DNA of 64,000 bases, from NCBI RefSeq assembly GCF_027604915.1, contig NZ_JAJAQC010000004.1, forward strand, positions 1 to 64,000, given 5' to 3'. The first letter of the stretch is position 1. Each line of letters opens with the position of its first letter. Positions 53,519-61,410 of the stretch are shown in pieces. A program made the position numbers and the translations under genes. Below the pieces are notes generated by a model that had not been told where the DNA came from, searched no databases, and saw only the letters and a list, made by a program, of their open reading frames with translations. The DNA comes from Streptomonospora mangrovi (lineage in GTDB: Bacteria > Actinomycetota > Actinomycetes > Streptosporangiales > Streptosporangiaceae).

Positions 53519-54106
53519 TCACTCCGTGCGGCGCAGCCCCGTGATGAGGAGCCCGGCGAGGCGGCGGGCGTCGTAGTCGGGGTCCTTGTCGGCGCCGATG
53601 CACAGGTTGCCCACGCCGCGCATCAGCTCCAGGGCCGCCACGTCGGAGCGGATCTCGCCGGCGGCGGCAGCGGCGTCGAGCAGACGGGTGCACACGGGCA
53701 CGAGGCGGTCGAGGAAGTAGGCGTGCAGCGTCTCGAAGCCCGCGCTGTCGGACTGGAGCACGGCGGCCAGGCCGTGCTTGGTGACCAGGAAGTCGACGAA
53801 GAGGTCGATCCAGCGCGCGAGCGCGGCGTGGGGGGTGGGGCTGCTCGCCAGCAGGGCCGGTCCGGCCTCGGCGCAGGACTCGACCTGGTGCCGGTAGACG
53901 GCGACGATGAGGTCGGCGCGGGTGGGGAAGTGCCGGTAGATGGTGCCCACCCCGACACCGGCCTTGGCCGCGATGTCGCGCACCGGCGCCTCCACGCCCG
54001 AGGCGACGAACACCGCCGCCGCGGCGTCGAGCAGGGCCTCCTTGTTGCGCCGGGCGTCCGCCCGCTGGGAGCGGGCGGGCCGCCCCGCGTTCCCGCCGTC
54101 GTCCAC
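53519..54106 (-). CDS. TetR-family regulator
   Basis: 195 aa from GTG 54106 (GGGAGGGCGCG upstream). DNA-binding domain: NKEALLDAAAAVFVASGVEAPVRDIAAKAGVGVGTIYRHF (about 21-60). The C-terminal domain (SADFV-type, ALARWIDLFVDFLVTKHGLAAVL) is of the TetR_C_33/SbtR-like group. It is probably monocistronic; the target is unknown. Confidence 0.92.
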   Translation of the reverse strand: MDDGGNAGRPARSQRADARRNKEALLDAAAAVFVASGVEAPVRDIAAKAGVGVGTIYRHFPTRADLIVAVYRHQVESCAEAGPALLASSPTPHAALARWIDLFVDFLVTKHGLAAVLQSDSAGFETLHAYFLDRLVPVCTRLLDAAAAAGEIRSDVAALELMRGVGNLCIGADKDPDYDARRLAGLLITGLRRTE

Positions 54107-54229
54107 CGCGCCCTCCCGCTTCCCGGTTCCGCTGGTTGGACCCTAGCAAACGGAACAAAGTTCCCCTTGGTCGCCGTGCGCGTGCGCCCGGCGAGGCCGG
54201 TGCCGTCGGCCCGCCCGGAGCCGCGGCCC

Positions 54230-54688
54230 TCAGGAGGCGGCGCGCTCGGCGGCGGACGCGCCGGCCAGCAGCCGCTCCAAGAGCGCCTTGAGCAGGTCGG
54301 CGTCGTCGGCGCCCAGTTCGGCGGTCAGCGCCTCCAGGCCGGCCATCACGTCGCGGTGGGTGGCCACGGCGACCCGCTGCCCCTCCTCGGTGAGGCCCAC
54401 CCGCCACATGCGGCGGTCGCGGGGGTCGCGCACCCGCTCGACCAGGCCGCGCCGCTCCACGCGGTCGACGAGGCCGCTGAGGCCGGGCTTCTCCAGGTGG
54501 AGCATGCGCCCCAGGGCGGCCATGTACACCGGTCCGCCCACCAGGCGGCACATCAGGTGCGCCTGCTGGGAGGTGAGGCCGTGGCGGCGGGCGACGCCCC
54601 CGAACAGCTCCTCGACGGTGCCGGACAGGCGGATCAGCAGGTAGGGCGTGCTCTCGGTGTGGTCGGGGGAGTCCGTGACCGCTGCCAT
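54230..54688 (-). CDS. MarR-family regulator
   Basis: 152 aa. Winged helix: HGLTSQQAHLMCRLVGGPVYMAALGRMLHLEKPGLSGLVDRVERRGLVERVRDPRDRRMWRV, with the D-x-R-D-R-R wing. It is divergent from an FAD oxidoreductase and four GTTC/CGAAC half-sites fill the 79-bp gap, so it likely represses both genes until a phenolic, quinone or oxidant ligand releases it. Confidence 0.94.
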   Translation of the reverse strand: MAAVTDSPDHTESTPYLLIRLSGTVEELFGGVARRHGLTSQQAHLMCRLVGGPVYMAALGRMLHLEKPGLSGLVDRVERRGLVERVRDPRDRRMWRVGLTEEGQRVAVATHRDVMAGLEALTAELGADDADLLKALLERLLAGASAAERAAS

Positions 54689-54710
54689 ACCCGCAGCCTA
54701 GTTGACGAAG

Positions 54711-54746
54711 GTTCACGCCACGAACTAATTTGTTCGCGACACGAAC
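54711..54746. promoter_or_regulatory. MarR operator cluster
   Basis: Half-sites GTTC (54711), CGAAC (54721), GTTCG (54732) and CGAAC (54742) alternate. The central pair forms CGAACTAATTTGTTCG (54721-54736), a 16-bp dyad with one mismatch. TATTGC/CAAACT just downstream may be the -10 of the oxidoreductase gene. Confidence 0.75.
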
Positions 54747-54767
54747 CATTCGTATTGCAAACTAGGA

Positions 54768-55856
54768 GTGCCCATGCCCAGCACCGTGGCGGTTGTGGGA
54801 GGCGGGTACGGCGGCATCGGCGCGGCCCGGGAACTGGACGCGGCGGCCGACGTCGTCCTCATCGAGCCCCGCGACACCTTCGTGCACCACGTCGCCGCAC
54901 TGCGCGGCCTGGTCGACCCCGCGTGGGTGGACCGGATCTTCCTGCCCTACGACCGGCTCCTGGAGCGGGGCCGCGTCGTGCGCGACCGGGCGGCGGCCGT
55001 CGACCCGGGCGGGGTCGTGCTCGGGTCGGGCGAGCGGATCGACGCCGACTTCGTGGTCCTGGCCACCGGCGCGTCCTACCCCTTCCCGGCCAAGTTCGCC
55101 GAGGCCGACAGCGCCGAGGCCAAGGCCCGGCTGCGCGACGCCCACGCCGAACTCGCCGCGGCCGACGCCGTGCTGCTGCTGGGCGCCGGTCCGGTCGGCC
55201 TGGAGTTCGCCGGCGAGATCAAGGCGGCCTGGCCCGGCACCGCCGTCACCGTGGTCGACCCGGCCGACGACATCCTCGCCGGCGCCTTCCCCGAGGAGTT
55301 CCGCGCGGAGGTGCGCCGCCAACTCGCGGACCTGGGGGTGGAGCTGGTGCTGGGCACCGCGCTCACCGCCGAGCCGGCCACCCCGCCGGGCAAGACCGCC
55401 CCGCTGACCGCCGCCACGGAGTCGGGCCGCGCCATAAGCGCCGACATCTGGTTCCGCTGCCACGGCGTCGCGCCCGCCACCGACTACGCCTTCGACGGCG
55501 GCCTGGCCGCGGCGCGGCAGGTCGGCGGCGGCCTCCAGGTCACCGCCGACCTGCGGCTGCCCGGCCACGGCACCGTGTTCGCCATCGGCGACGTCACCGC
55601 CCTGCCCGAGGCCAAGACCGCCCGGAACGCCTCGGCCCAGGCGCGGGCCGCCGCCGCCGGCGTCCGCGCCCTCATCGAGGGCCGCGAACCCGCCCCCTAC
55701 GAGCCGATGCCGCCCGGCATCATGCTGCCGCTGGGCCCCGCCCGCGGCGCCGGCTTCAGCCCCGCGACGGGCGTGCTCGACGCCGCCACGACCGCGCAGT
55801 TCAAGGGCTCGGAGATGATGGTCGGCCACTACCGCGAACTGCTCGGCCTGGACTGA
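54768..55856 (+). CDS. FAD-dependent NAD(P)H oxidoreductase (NDH-2/FSP1-like)
   Basis: 362 aa. Two nucleotide-binding folds: VAVVGGGYGGIGAARELD (FAD, about 8-25) and AVLLLGAGPVGLEFAGEI (NAD(P)H, about 136-153), plus VFAIGDVTALPEAK for FAD. LATGASYPFPAKF is the second FAD-contact motif. No redox Cys pair, as in NDH-2 and the AIF/FSP1 group of quinone reductases. There is no membrane anchor. MarR control by the divergent gene suggests a role against quinone or oxidant stress. Confidence 0.93.
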   Translation: MPMPSTVAVVGGGYGGIGAARELDAAADVVLIEPRDTFVHHVAALRGLVDPAWVDRIFLPYDRLLERGRVVRDRAAAVDPGGVVLGSGERIDADFVVLATGASYPFPAKFAEADSAEAKARLRDAHAELAAADAVLLLGAGPVGLEFAGEIKAAWPGTAVTVVDPADDILAGAFPEEFRAEVRRQLADLGVELVLGTALTAEPATPPGKTAPLTAATESGRAISADIWFRCHGVAPATDYAFDGGLAAARQVGGGLQVTADLRLPGHGTVFAIGDVTALPEAKTARNASAQARAAAAGVRALIEGREPAPYEPMPPGIMLPLGPARGAGFSPATGVLDAATTAQFKGSEMMVGHYRELLGLD

Positions 55857-55924
55857 GCCGAGTCCTCGGCCGCCCGTCCGCCCACCGGCCGGCCGCCGCG
55901 CGGCGGCCGGCCGGGGCCGGCGGA

Positions 55925-56530
55925 TCACCCGGTGAGCGCGGCCAGCAGCGCCTCCTCGCTCTGCTCACCGTTGAGCACCCGCCCGCCGTCGAAGCGGAAG
56001 CCCGGCACGGCCTCCGCCACGAAGTCCAGGCCCCGCACCCGCTCCAGCTCCCGCCGCAGCTCCTCCTCGCCGCCGGGACCGGGGTCCACCCCGACTTCGG
56101 CGGCGAGCCGCGCCAGCACGGCGGGATCGGCCACGTTGACGCCGTCGGTGAAGTAGGCGCGGAACAACCGCTCGGCCATGGCCTCGCCCCGGTTCAGCGG
56201 CGCGGCCCGAGCGATGAGGCGGTGGGCCTCGAAGGTGTTGGTCGAGACCACCCGCGTGAAGTCGACGCGCAGGCCGTCGGCGGCGCCGAAGCCGGTGGTG
56301 GCCTGTACCGCGCGGGCCGCCTCCTCGCCGCGGTCGCGCAGGTGGGTCACGAAGAGGGGCTCTCCGGCGGGGTCGGCGTCGGGCCGGAACCGGTAGGGCA
56401 GCAGCACCGTCTCGACCTCGCCGCCGGCCGCGCGGAACCGCTGCTTCGCCCGGCGGTAGCGGGTGAACATCTGGTAGGAGAAGACGCAGGCGAGGTCGAA
56501 GACGAACTCGACTCGGCGCGGGGACGCCAT
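55925..56530 (-). CDS. DsbA/FrnE-like thioredoxin-fold protein without CxxC
   Basis: 201 aa from ATG 56530. The fold of the DSBA oxidoreductase (FrnE) family is seen: VEFVFDLACVFSYQMFTRYRRA at the N-terminus, the helical insert FRAYFTDGVNVADPAVLARL, and the end GFRFDGGRVLNGEQSEEALLAAL. Where FrnE has C-P-W-C it has A-C-V-F-S, so only one Cys remains and disulfide exchange is unlikely. It may act as an isomerase or GST-kappa-like enzyme. It lies 53 bp downstream of an SDR on the same strand, probably one transcript. Confidence 0.88.
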   Translation of the reverse strand: MASPRRVEFVFDLACVFSYQMFTRYRRAKQRFRAAGGEVETVLLPYRFRPDADPAGEPLFVTHLRDRGEEAARAVQATTGFGAADGLRVDFTRVVSTNTFEAHRLIARAAPLNRGEAMAERLFRAYFTDGVNVADPAVLARLAAEVGVDPGPGGEEELRRELERVRGLDFVAEAVPGFRFDGGRVLNGEQSEEALLAALTG

Positions 56531-56583
56531 CGCGGATACCGCCCTTCCGTGGCGGGTCGGGGACTGGGCGGGGCGTGCGGCGC

Positions 56584-57291
56584 TCACCAGGGCACCGGCC
56601 CGGCGCTGGAGAAGAAGCCGCCGGTGGGCCCGCCGGGTCCGGCCGCCGCCATGCGCACGATGATCTCGGCCCCCTCCTCCACGGTCTGCGGACCGCTGTG
56701 GCCGTTGAGGTCGGTGGCGGTGTGGCCGGGGTCCACGGCGTTGACGCGCAGGCGCGGGAAGGCTTGGGCGTACTGGGCGGTGACCATGTTGAGGGCGGCC
56801 TTGGCCGCGGCGTAGTCGAGCGCGGGCAGCCACGTGGGCACGTGCGCGGCGCGGACGTCCGGGTCGGTGGTCACGGCCAGCGACCCCAGGCCGCTGCTGA
56901 CGTTGACCACGAGGGGCGCGGCGCCGCGCTCCAAGAGGGGCAGGAACGCCCGCAGCACGCGGACCGCGCCGAACAGGTTGGTGTCGAAGCAGGCGCGCAT
57001 GTCCTCGGCGGTGGTGTCGGCGACCGGCTTGCGCGCGCCCACGATTCCGGCGTTGTTGACCAGGACGTCGAGGTGCCCGGCCTCCTCGGCGACCCGGGCG
57101 GCTGCGCGCGCCACCGACGCGGGGTCGGTGACGTCCAGGAGCAGCGGCCGGGCGCCCAGCGCGCGGGCCGCCGCCGTGCCCCGGGCGGCGTCGCGGGCCC
57201 CGGCGTAGACGGTGTGCCCGGCCGCCACCAGTTGGCGCGCGGTCTCATATCCGAGCCCTTTGTTGGCCCCGGTGATCAGTGTGGTGGTCAT
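56584..57291 (-). CDS. Short-chain dehydrogenase (carbonyl-reductase-like)
   Basis: 235 aa. TLITGANKGLGYETARQL (4-21), VLVNNAGIVG, NVSSGLGSL and YAAAKAALN give the full SDR catalytic set. The start and the end (GPVPW) match the SDR at 27055, so these are paralogues. It heads an operon with the DsbA-like gene and is divergent from the frameshifted MmyB-type regulator, which in other actinomycetes controls just such an SDR. Confidence 0.94.
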   Translation of the reverse strand: MTTTLITGANKGLGYETARQLVAAGHTVYAGARDAARGTAAARALGARPLLLDVTDPASVARAAARVAEEAGHLDVLVNNAGIVGARKPVADTTAEDMRACFDTNLFGAVRVLRAFLPLLERGAAPLVVNVSSGLGSLAVTTDPDVRAAHVPTWLPALDYAAAKAALNMVTAQYAQAFPRLRVNAVDPGHTATDLNGHSGPQTVEEGAEIIVRMAAAGPGGPTGGFFSSAGPVPW

Positions 57292-57392
57292 GGCCGCCAG
57301 CCTCGCCGCACGCGGCCGGGGCGGGCAGTACCCGGCTCTTCCTGGGAAACGCTGTACCCCCCTGGCGCCCGCCCCGGCCCGGGGCGCCCTCC

Positions 57393-57405
57393 TATAGTGG
57401 GCACA
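57393..57405 (+). promoter_or_regulatory. Leaderless promoter of the MmyB-type regulator
   Basis: TATAGT (57393-57398) lies 6 nt before the ATG at 57405, so transcription would start on or next to the start codon. No Shine-Dalgarno sequence is present. A -35 is not obvious. Confidence 0.5.
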
Positions 57406-58279
57406 TGACGGGAGAGGACCGGGCGACCGAACGGCGCGCCGGCGGCGAACTCGGCGCCGCCCTGCGCCAGTGGCGCGACCGCGTCCGCCCCGCCGACGTC
57501 GGGCTGCCCGCCGACCGGCCGCGGCGGGCGGCGGGACTGCGCCGCGAGGAACTGGCGCGGCTGGCCGGCATCTCCGTGGACTACGTGGTGCGCCTGGAGC
57601 AGGGGCGGGCGTCCTCGCCCTCGGTGCAGGTGCTCGCCGCCCTGGCGCGGGCGCTGCGCCTCACCGACGAGGAGCGGCGCCACCTGTTCCTCCTGGCCGG
57701 GCGGCTCGAACCCGCCCGGGACCGGGTGGCGGCGCACCTGACCCCCGGCGTGCTGCGGCTGGTGGACCGGTGGGAGGGCTCCGCGGTCGCCGTGTTCGAC
57801 GCCGCCTGGACCTTGACCGCCTGGAACCGGTTGTACGCCGCGCTGGCCGGGGACCCCTCAGGCGAGACCGGGCGCGGCCGCAACCTGCTGTGGCGGCACT
57901 TCACCGGCATGCTCAGCCGGGTCAGCCACACGCCCGAGCAGAACGAGCGCTTCGAGCGCGCGGCGGTCGCCGACCTGCGTGCCGCCACCGCGCGCTACCC
58001 CGGCGACACCCGGCTGCGTCGCTGGCCGCCGACCTGCGGCGGCACAGCCCGCGCTTCGCCGAACTGTGGGCCGCCCACGCCGTGGGCGCGCACGTCACGG
58101 ACACCAAGACCGTGCACCACCCCGAGGTGGGCGTGCTGGAGCTGGACTGCGACGTGCTGGCCGTACCCGGCGGCGACATGCACGTGGTCGCGCACACCGC
58201 CGCGCCCGGCTCGGTGTCCGCCGAGCGGCTCCGCCGGCTCGGCGACATCGGCACCCGGTACACGGCCTGCGCGCTGTAG
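57405..58279 (+). pseudogene. XRE regulator with MmyB-like ligand domain, single-base frameshift
   Basis: From ATG 57405 the frame encodes the helix-turn-helix (ELGAALRQWRDRVRP, LRREELARLAGISVDYVVRL) and the first half of the MmyB-like domain (WEGSAVAVFDAAWTLTAWNRLYAAL). At about 58018 the homology jumps to the next frame, which continues SLAADLRRHSPRFAELWAAH, KTVHHPEVGVLELDCDVLAV and VVAHTAAPG to a stop at 58279. Inserting one base between 58018 and 58019 rejoins them into a normal ~290-aa protein. In the original frame the tail is Pro/Arg nonsense. Either a recent real mutation or a sequencing error. Confidence 0.88.
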
Positions 58280-58335
58280 TGCCGTTTCGGCAACAGGGTT
58301 TGCCGGAACCGCGCCCGCCGGGTGAGGATGAACGG

Positions 58336-58974
58336 ATGGAACAGGCGGAGCAGCCGGAACAAGCGGAGCGGACGGGTCGGCAGCCGGACCCCATGGTGCG
58401 GGTGCTCAACGAGGTCGGGCCGCGGCTCAAGCGGCTGCGCGCCGAACGCGGCGTCACCCTGTCGGCGCTGTCGGAGGCCACCGGCATCTCCGCGAGCACC
58501 CTGTCGCGGCTGGAGTCGGGCCGGCGGCGGCCCAGCCTGGAACTGCTGCTGCCGATCTCGCGCGCCCACCAGGTGCCCCTGGACGAACTGGTCGGCGCGC
58601 CGGAGGTGGGCGACCCCCGGGTGCGCCTGACACCGCACCGCTCCAACGGCGCCACGGTGGTGCCGCTGACCCGCCAGCCCGGCCCGCTTCAGGCGTACAA
58701 GATGGTGCTCCCGGCCGGACGCTGCACGCCCGAGCCCCGCACCCACGAGGGCTACGAGTGGCTGTACGTGCTGGCCGGGCGCCTGCGCCTGGTGCTGGCC
58801 GACCACGACCTCGTGCTGGGCACCGGCGAGGTCGCGGAGTTCGACACCCGCCTGCCGCACTGGTTCGGCAGCACCGGCGAGGCGCCGGTGGAGATCCTCA
58901 GCCTCTTCGGCCGCCAGGGCGAGCGCATGCACGTCCGCGCCAAGCCCCGCCGAGCGGAGCAGGCCGAGGAGTAG
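58336..58974 (+). CDS. XRE-cupin transcription regulator
   Basis: 212 aa from ATG 58336. Helix-turn-helix (about 25-80; VGPRLKRLRAERGVTLSALSEATGISASTLSRLESG) followed by a cupin sensor (about 110-200; EGYEWLYVLAGRLRLVLADHDLVLGTGEVAEF, LPHWFGSTGEAPVEILSLFG). Such proteins regulate amino-acid, polyamine or drug-export genes. It starts 57 bp after the frameshifted regulator on the same strand. Its own target is not evident. Confidence 0.92.
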   Translation: MEQAEQPEQAERTGRQPDPMVRVLNEVGPRLKRLRAERGVTLSALSEATGISASTLSRLESGRRRPSLELLLPISRAHQVPLDELVGAPEVGDPRVRLTPHRSNGATVVPLTRQPGPLQAYKMVLPAGRCTPEPRTHEGYEWLYVLAGRLRLVLADHDLVLGTGEVAEFDTRLPHWFGSTGEAPVEILSLFGRQGERMHVRAKPRRAEQAEE

Positions 58975-59139
58975 GCCGGTCGGGCGCTCCTCGGCCCCGT
59001 CCTCCCACGGCTGCGGCCCAGGGCCGTGCGGCGCCGCGTGACGGGGAGCCGGCGGGAACCGCGGCACCGGCCGCAGACGGTGGTGACCACTCCGCGGACC
59101 GTGGTCTTCCCGGGCCGGGCGGCTCCTACACTGACGAAA

Positions 59140-59976
59140 ATGGGGGACCACACGGCCACCGAAGTCCGTGCCCGTCCGGCGCCCGTCTTGCGGGAGTACG
59201 TCGACTCCTATGTCGGCTTCGACCTCCGCGGGCTCCCGACGGGTGTGCACTGCGGCCCGCCGGGCCGCGCGCTGACCGCGGTGATCAGCCTGTCCGATCC
59301 GCTGGAGGTGGCGGCGGGCGTTGACGACGGTTCACCGGTCACCCGGTTCGGCAGCGTGGCCGGCGGCCTGATGTGCCGTTCCGTCGCGATCCACCACGGC
59401 GGACGCCTGCAAGGTGTGCAGGTGGCGCTGACACCGCTGGGGGCCCGGGCCGTCTACGGCATGCCGTCCGCCGAACTGGCCCACCGACTGGTCCCCCTTG
59501 ACGAGCTTCTCGGCGCGCTCGCCGGCGAGCTGGTCGACCGGCTCCGGTCGGCGACGACGTGGGCGGCGCGGTTCACCGCGCTGGACGAACTGCTCCTCCG
59601 GGCCGTCGGCCGTGGCGCCCGCGGCGACCAGGTGAGTCGGGTGCGCCCCGAGGTGGCCGAGGCGTGGCGCCGCCTCGTCGCCGCGCGCGGGTGCGTCCAG
59701 GTGGGTGCGGTCGCCGCTGAGCTCGGCTGGAGCCGCCGGTACCTCACCGAGCGGTTCCGCGGTGAGGTCGGCCTGTCGCCGAAGACCTTCGCCCGCGTCC
59801 TGCGCTTCGAGCACGCGCACGAACTGGCGGCGGCGCGGGACCCGCTCCCGTGGGGCGATGTGGCCGCCGCCTCCGGCTACGCCGACCAGGCCCACCTCGT
59901 TCGGGACTGGCGCGAGTTCACGGGCCGGTCACCGACGGCCTGGCGCCGCGGCGAAGTCCTCCTCGGAGCCGGGTAG
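59140..59976 (+). CDS. AraC-family regulator with DUF6597-like domain
   Basis: 278 aa from ATG 59140. TACACT (59127-59132) lies 8 nt before the ATG, so the message is probably leaderless. The N-terminal DUF6597-like sensor (LREYVDSYVGFDL, GVQVALTPLGARAVYGMP) is followed by the AraC helix-turn-helix pair (about 185-275; CVQVGAVAAELGWSRRYLTERFRGEVGLSPKTFARVLRFEHA). It is followed on the same strand by a cupin and an SGNH-hydrolase gene that may be its targets. Confidence 0.92.
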   Translation: MGDHTATEVRARPAPVLREYVDSYVGFDLRGLPTGVHCGPPGRALTAVISLSDPLEVAAGVDDGSPVTRFGSVAGGLMCRSVAIHHGGRLQGVQVALTPLGARAVYGMPSAELAHRLVPLDELLGALAGELVDRLRSATTWAARFTALDELLLRAVGRGARGDQVSRVRPEVAEAWRRLVAARGCVQVGAVAAELGWSRRYLTERFRGEVGLSPKTFARVLRFEHAHELAAARDPLPWGDVAAASGYADQAHLVRDWREFTGRSPTAWRRGEVLLGAG

Positions 59977-60058
59977 CCGCCGACCGTCCGCCCGTCGCCT
60001 CGGCCGCTCTTCCCTTTTCTTCAAGACCGCCCGAGCGCGGCCGTGGAAGATCATCGGC

Positions 60059-60532
60059 ATGAGACTCCTCAATCACGAACGCAACGCCGTGGACCTGCGG
60101 ACCACCCCCGTGCACCTCGGACTGGGATCGACGGCGCGACCCGTCGAGGGATTCGCCTGGGAGCCGGAGGTGCTCCGGGCCTACAGCGCCGCGGTCGCGG
60201 CGGACGGCGCCGAGGGCCGGATGGTGATGGTCTTCGACGGAGAGGGGCCCGGCGACCACTGGGAAAGCCACACCGCGGGCGACGAACTGGTCATCTGCCT
60301 CAGCGGGTCCGTGACGGTCACCCGCGACGTGGACGGGGCGCCCGAGCACGTCCGGCTCGGACCGGGCGAGGCCACCGTCAACCCGGCCGGGGTGTGGCAC
60401 GCGGTCGACATGGAGGGGCCGACGTCCATCCTGGCCATCACCCCGACCCTCGGCACCGAGCACCGTCCCCGGACCGCCGACACCCGCCCGGCCGAACGCG
60501 TCGGCACCCCCGGCCCGGAGGAAGCGCCGTGA
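60059..60532 (+). CDS. Cupin-domain protein
   Basis: 157 aa from ATG 60059. A single cupin barrel: DHWESHTAGDELVICLSGSVTVTRDV (about 66-91) with metal-ligand His/Glu positions, and LGPGEATVNPAGVWHAVD with the last His. It starts 82 bp after the AraC gene and its stop overlaps the next gene by GTGA. Possibly an isomerase or a small-molecule-binding protein; unknown substrate. Confidence 0.88.
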   Translation: MRLLNHERNAVDLRTTPVHLGLGSTARPVEGFAWEPEVLRAYSAAVAADGAEGRMVMVFDGEGPGDHWESHTAGDELVICLSGSVTVTRDVDGAPEHVRLGPGEATVNPAGVWHAVDMEGPTSILAITPTLGTEHRPRTADTRPAERVGTPGPEEAP

Positions 60533-61248
60533 CGACACGCATCGCGTGCCTCGGCGACAGCCTCACCCGCGCGCGGTTCAGCGCCGACTACCTGGACCTC
60601 CTCCGAGGGCGCCACCCCTCCGGTGACGTGCAGTTCACCCGGTTCGGCGTCAACGGCGACTTCGCCTACAACCTTTTGCAGCGCCTCGACGTTGTCGTCG
60701 CGGACCCGCCCGACGTGGTCACCGTGCTGATCGGGACCAACGACGCCCGAGCGAGCCTGCCCGGCTACCCCGTCGAGCAGGCCATGAGGCGAAAGAAGCT
60801 CCCCGAGCGCCCGTCGGCGGGCTGGTTCCACGAGTGCCTGGGAGCCGTCGTCGCACGGCTGCGAGCGGAGACCGACGCGGCGATCGGTCTGCTGTCGCTG
60901 CCGGTACTCGGCCAAGAACTCGACGGAGCGGCGGCGCGGGCGTCGCAGGCGTACAGCCGGATGATCGCCGAGGTCGCCGCCGCCAACGAGGTGGCCTACC
61001 TTCCGCTCCACGAGCGCCAGGTCGAGGAACTGCGCCGAGCGGACCCGCCGCCGACCCCCTACCGGGAGGCGACGCCCGCGGTGGTCATCGGCGTCCTCCT
61101 CCAGCAGGCAGTGCTGCGCCGCAGCCTCGACACGATCTCGCGGCGGCGAGGTCTCGTGCTCACGACCGACCAGATCCACCAGAACAGCCGGGGCGCCGCC
61201 CTTATCGCTGAGGTGATCGACGCCGGTCTGCTGACCCCGAGCGCGTAA
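60529..61248 (+). CDS. SGNH/GDSL hydrolase
   Basis: 239 aa from GTG 60529, overlapping the cupin gene by 4 nt. Block I IACLGDSLTRARF (catalytic Ser), block II FGVNGDFAYNLL with Gly, block III VLIGTNDARASLPG with Asn, and block V TTDQIHQNSRGAALIAEV with Asp/His; all four SGNH positions are there. There is no signal peptide, so it is a cytosolic esterase. The operon AraC-cupin-SGNH suggests uptake or processing of an acylated metabolite, which is inference. Confidence 0.93.
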   Translation: MTTRIACLGDSLTRARFSADYLDLLRGRHPSGDVQFTRFGVNGDFAYNLLQRLDVVVADPPDVVTVLIGTNDARASLPGYPVEQAMRRKKLPERPSAGWFHECLGAVVARLRAETDAAIGLLSLPVLGQELDGAAARASQAYSRMIAEVAAANEVAYLPLHERQVEELRRADPPPTPYREATPAVVIGVLLQQAVLRRSLDTISRRRGLVLTTDQIHQNSRGAALIAEVIDAGLLTPSA

Positions 61249-61410
61249 CCGGTTCCGGCGCCCGGCCCGTCCGATGCCGTCTCCCGCGAGGAGTCGGCGA
61301 ATCCGGGGGCCGGGGCGCGCGATCGTCGGCGGGCGGGAAGCGGGCTGCGCGACCTGCGGGGGCGCCGCCAACCGCCCTCGCCCCCGCTTCCCGGTCTCCC
61401 GCCCCACCGC

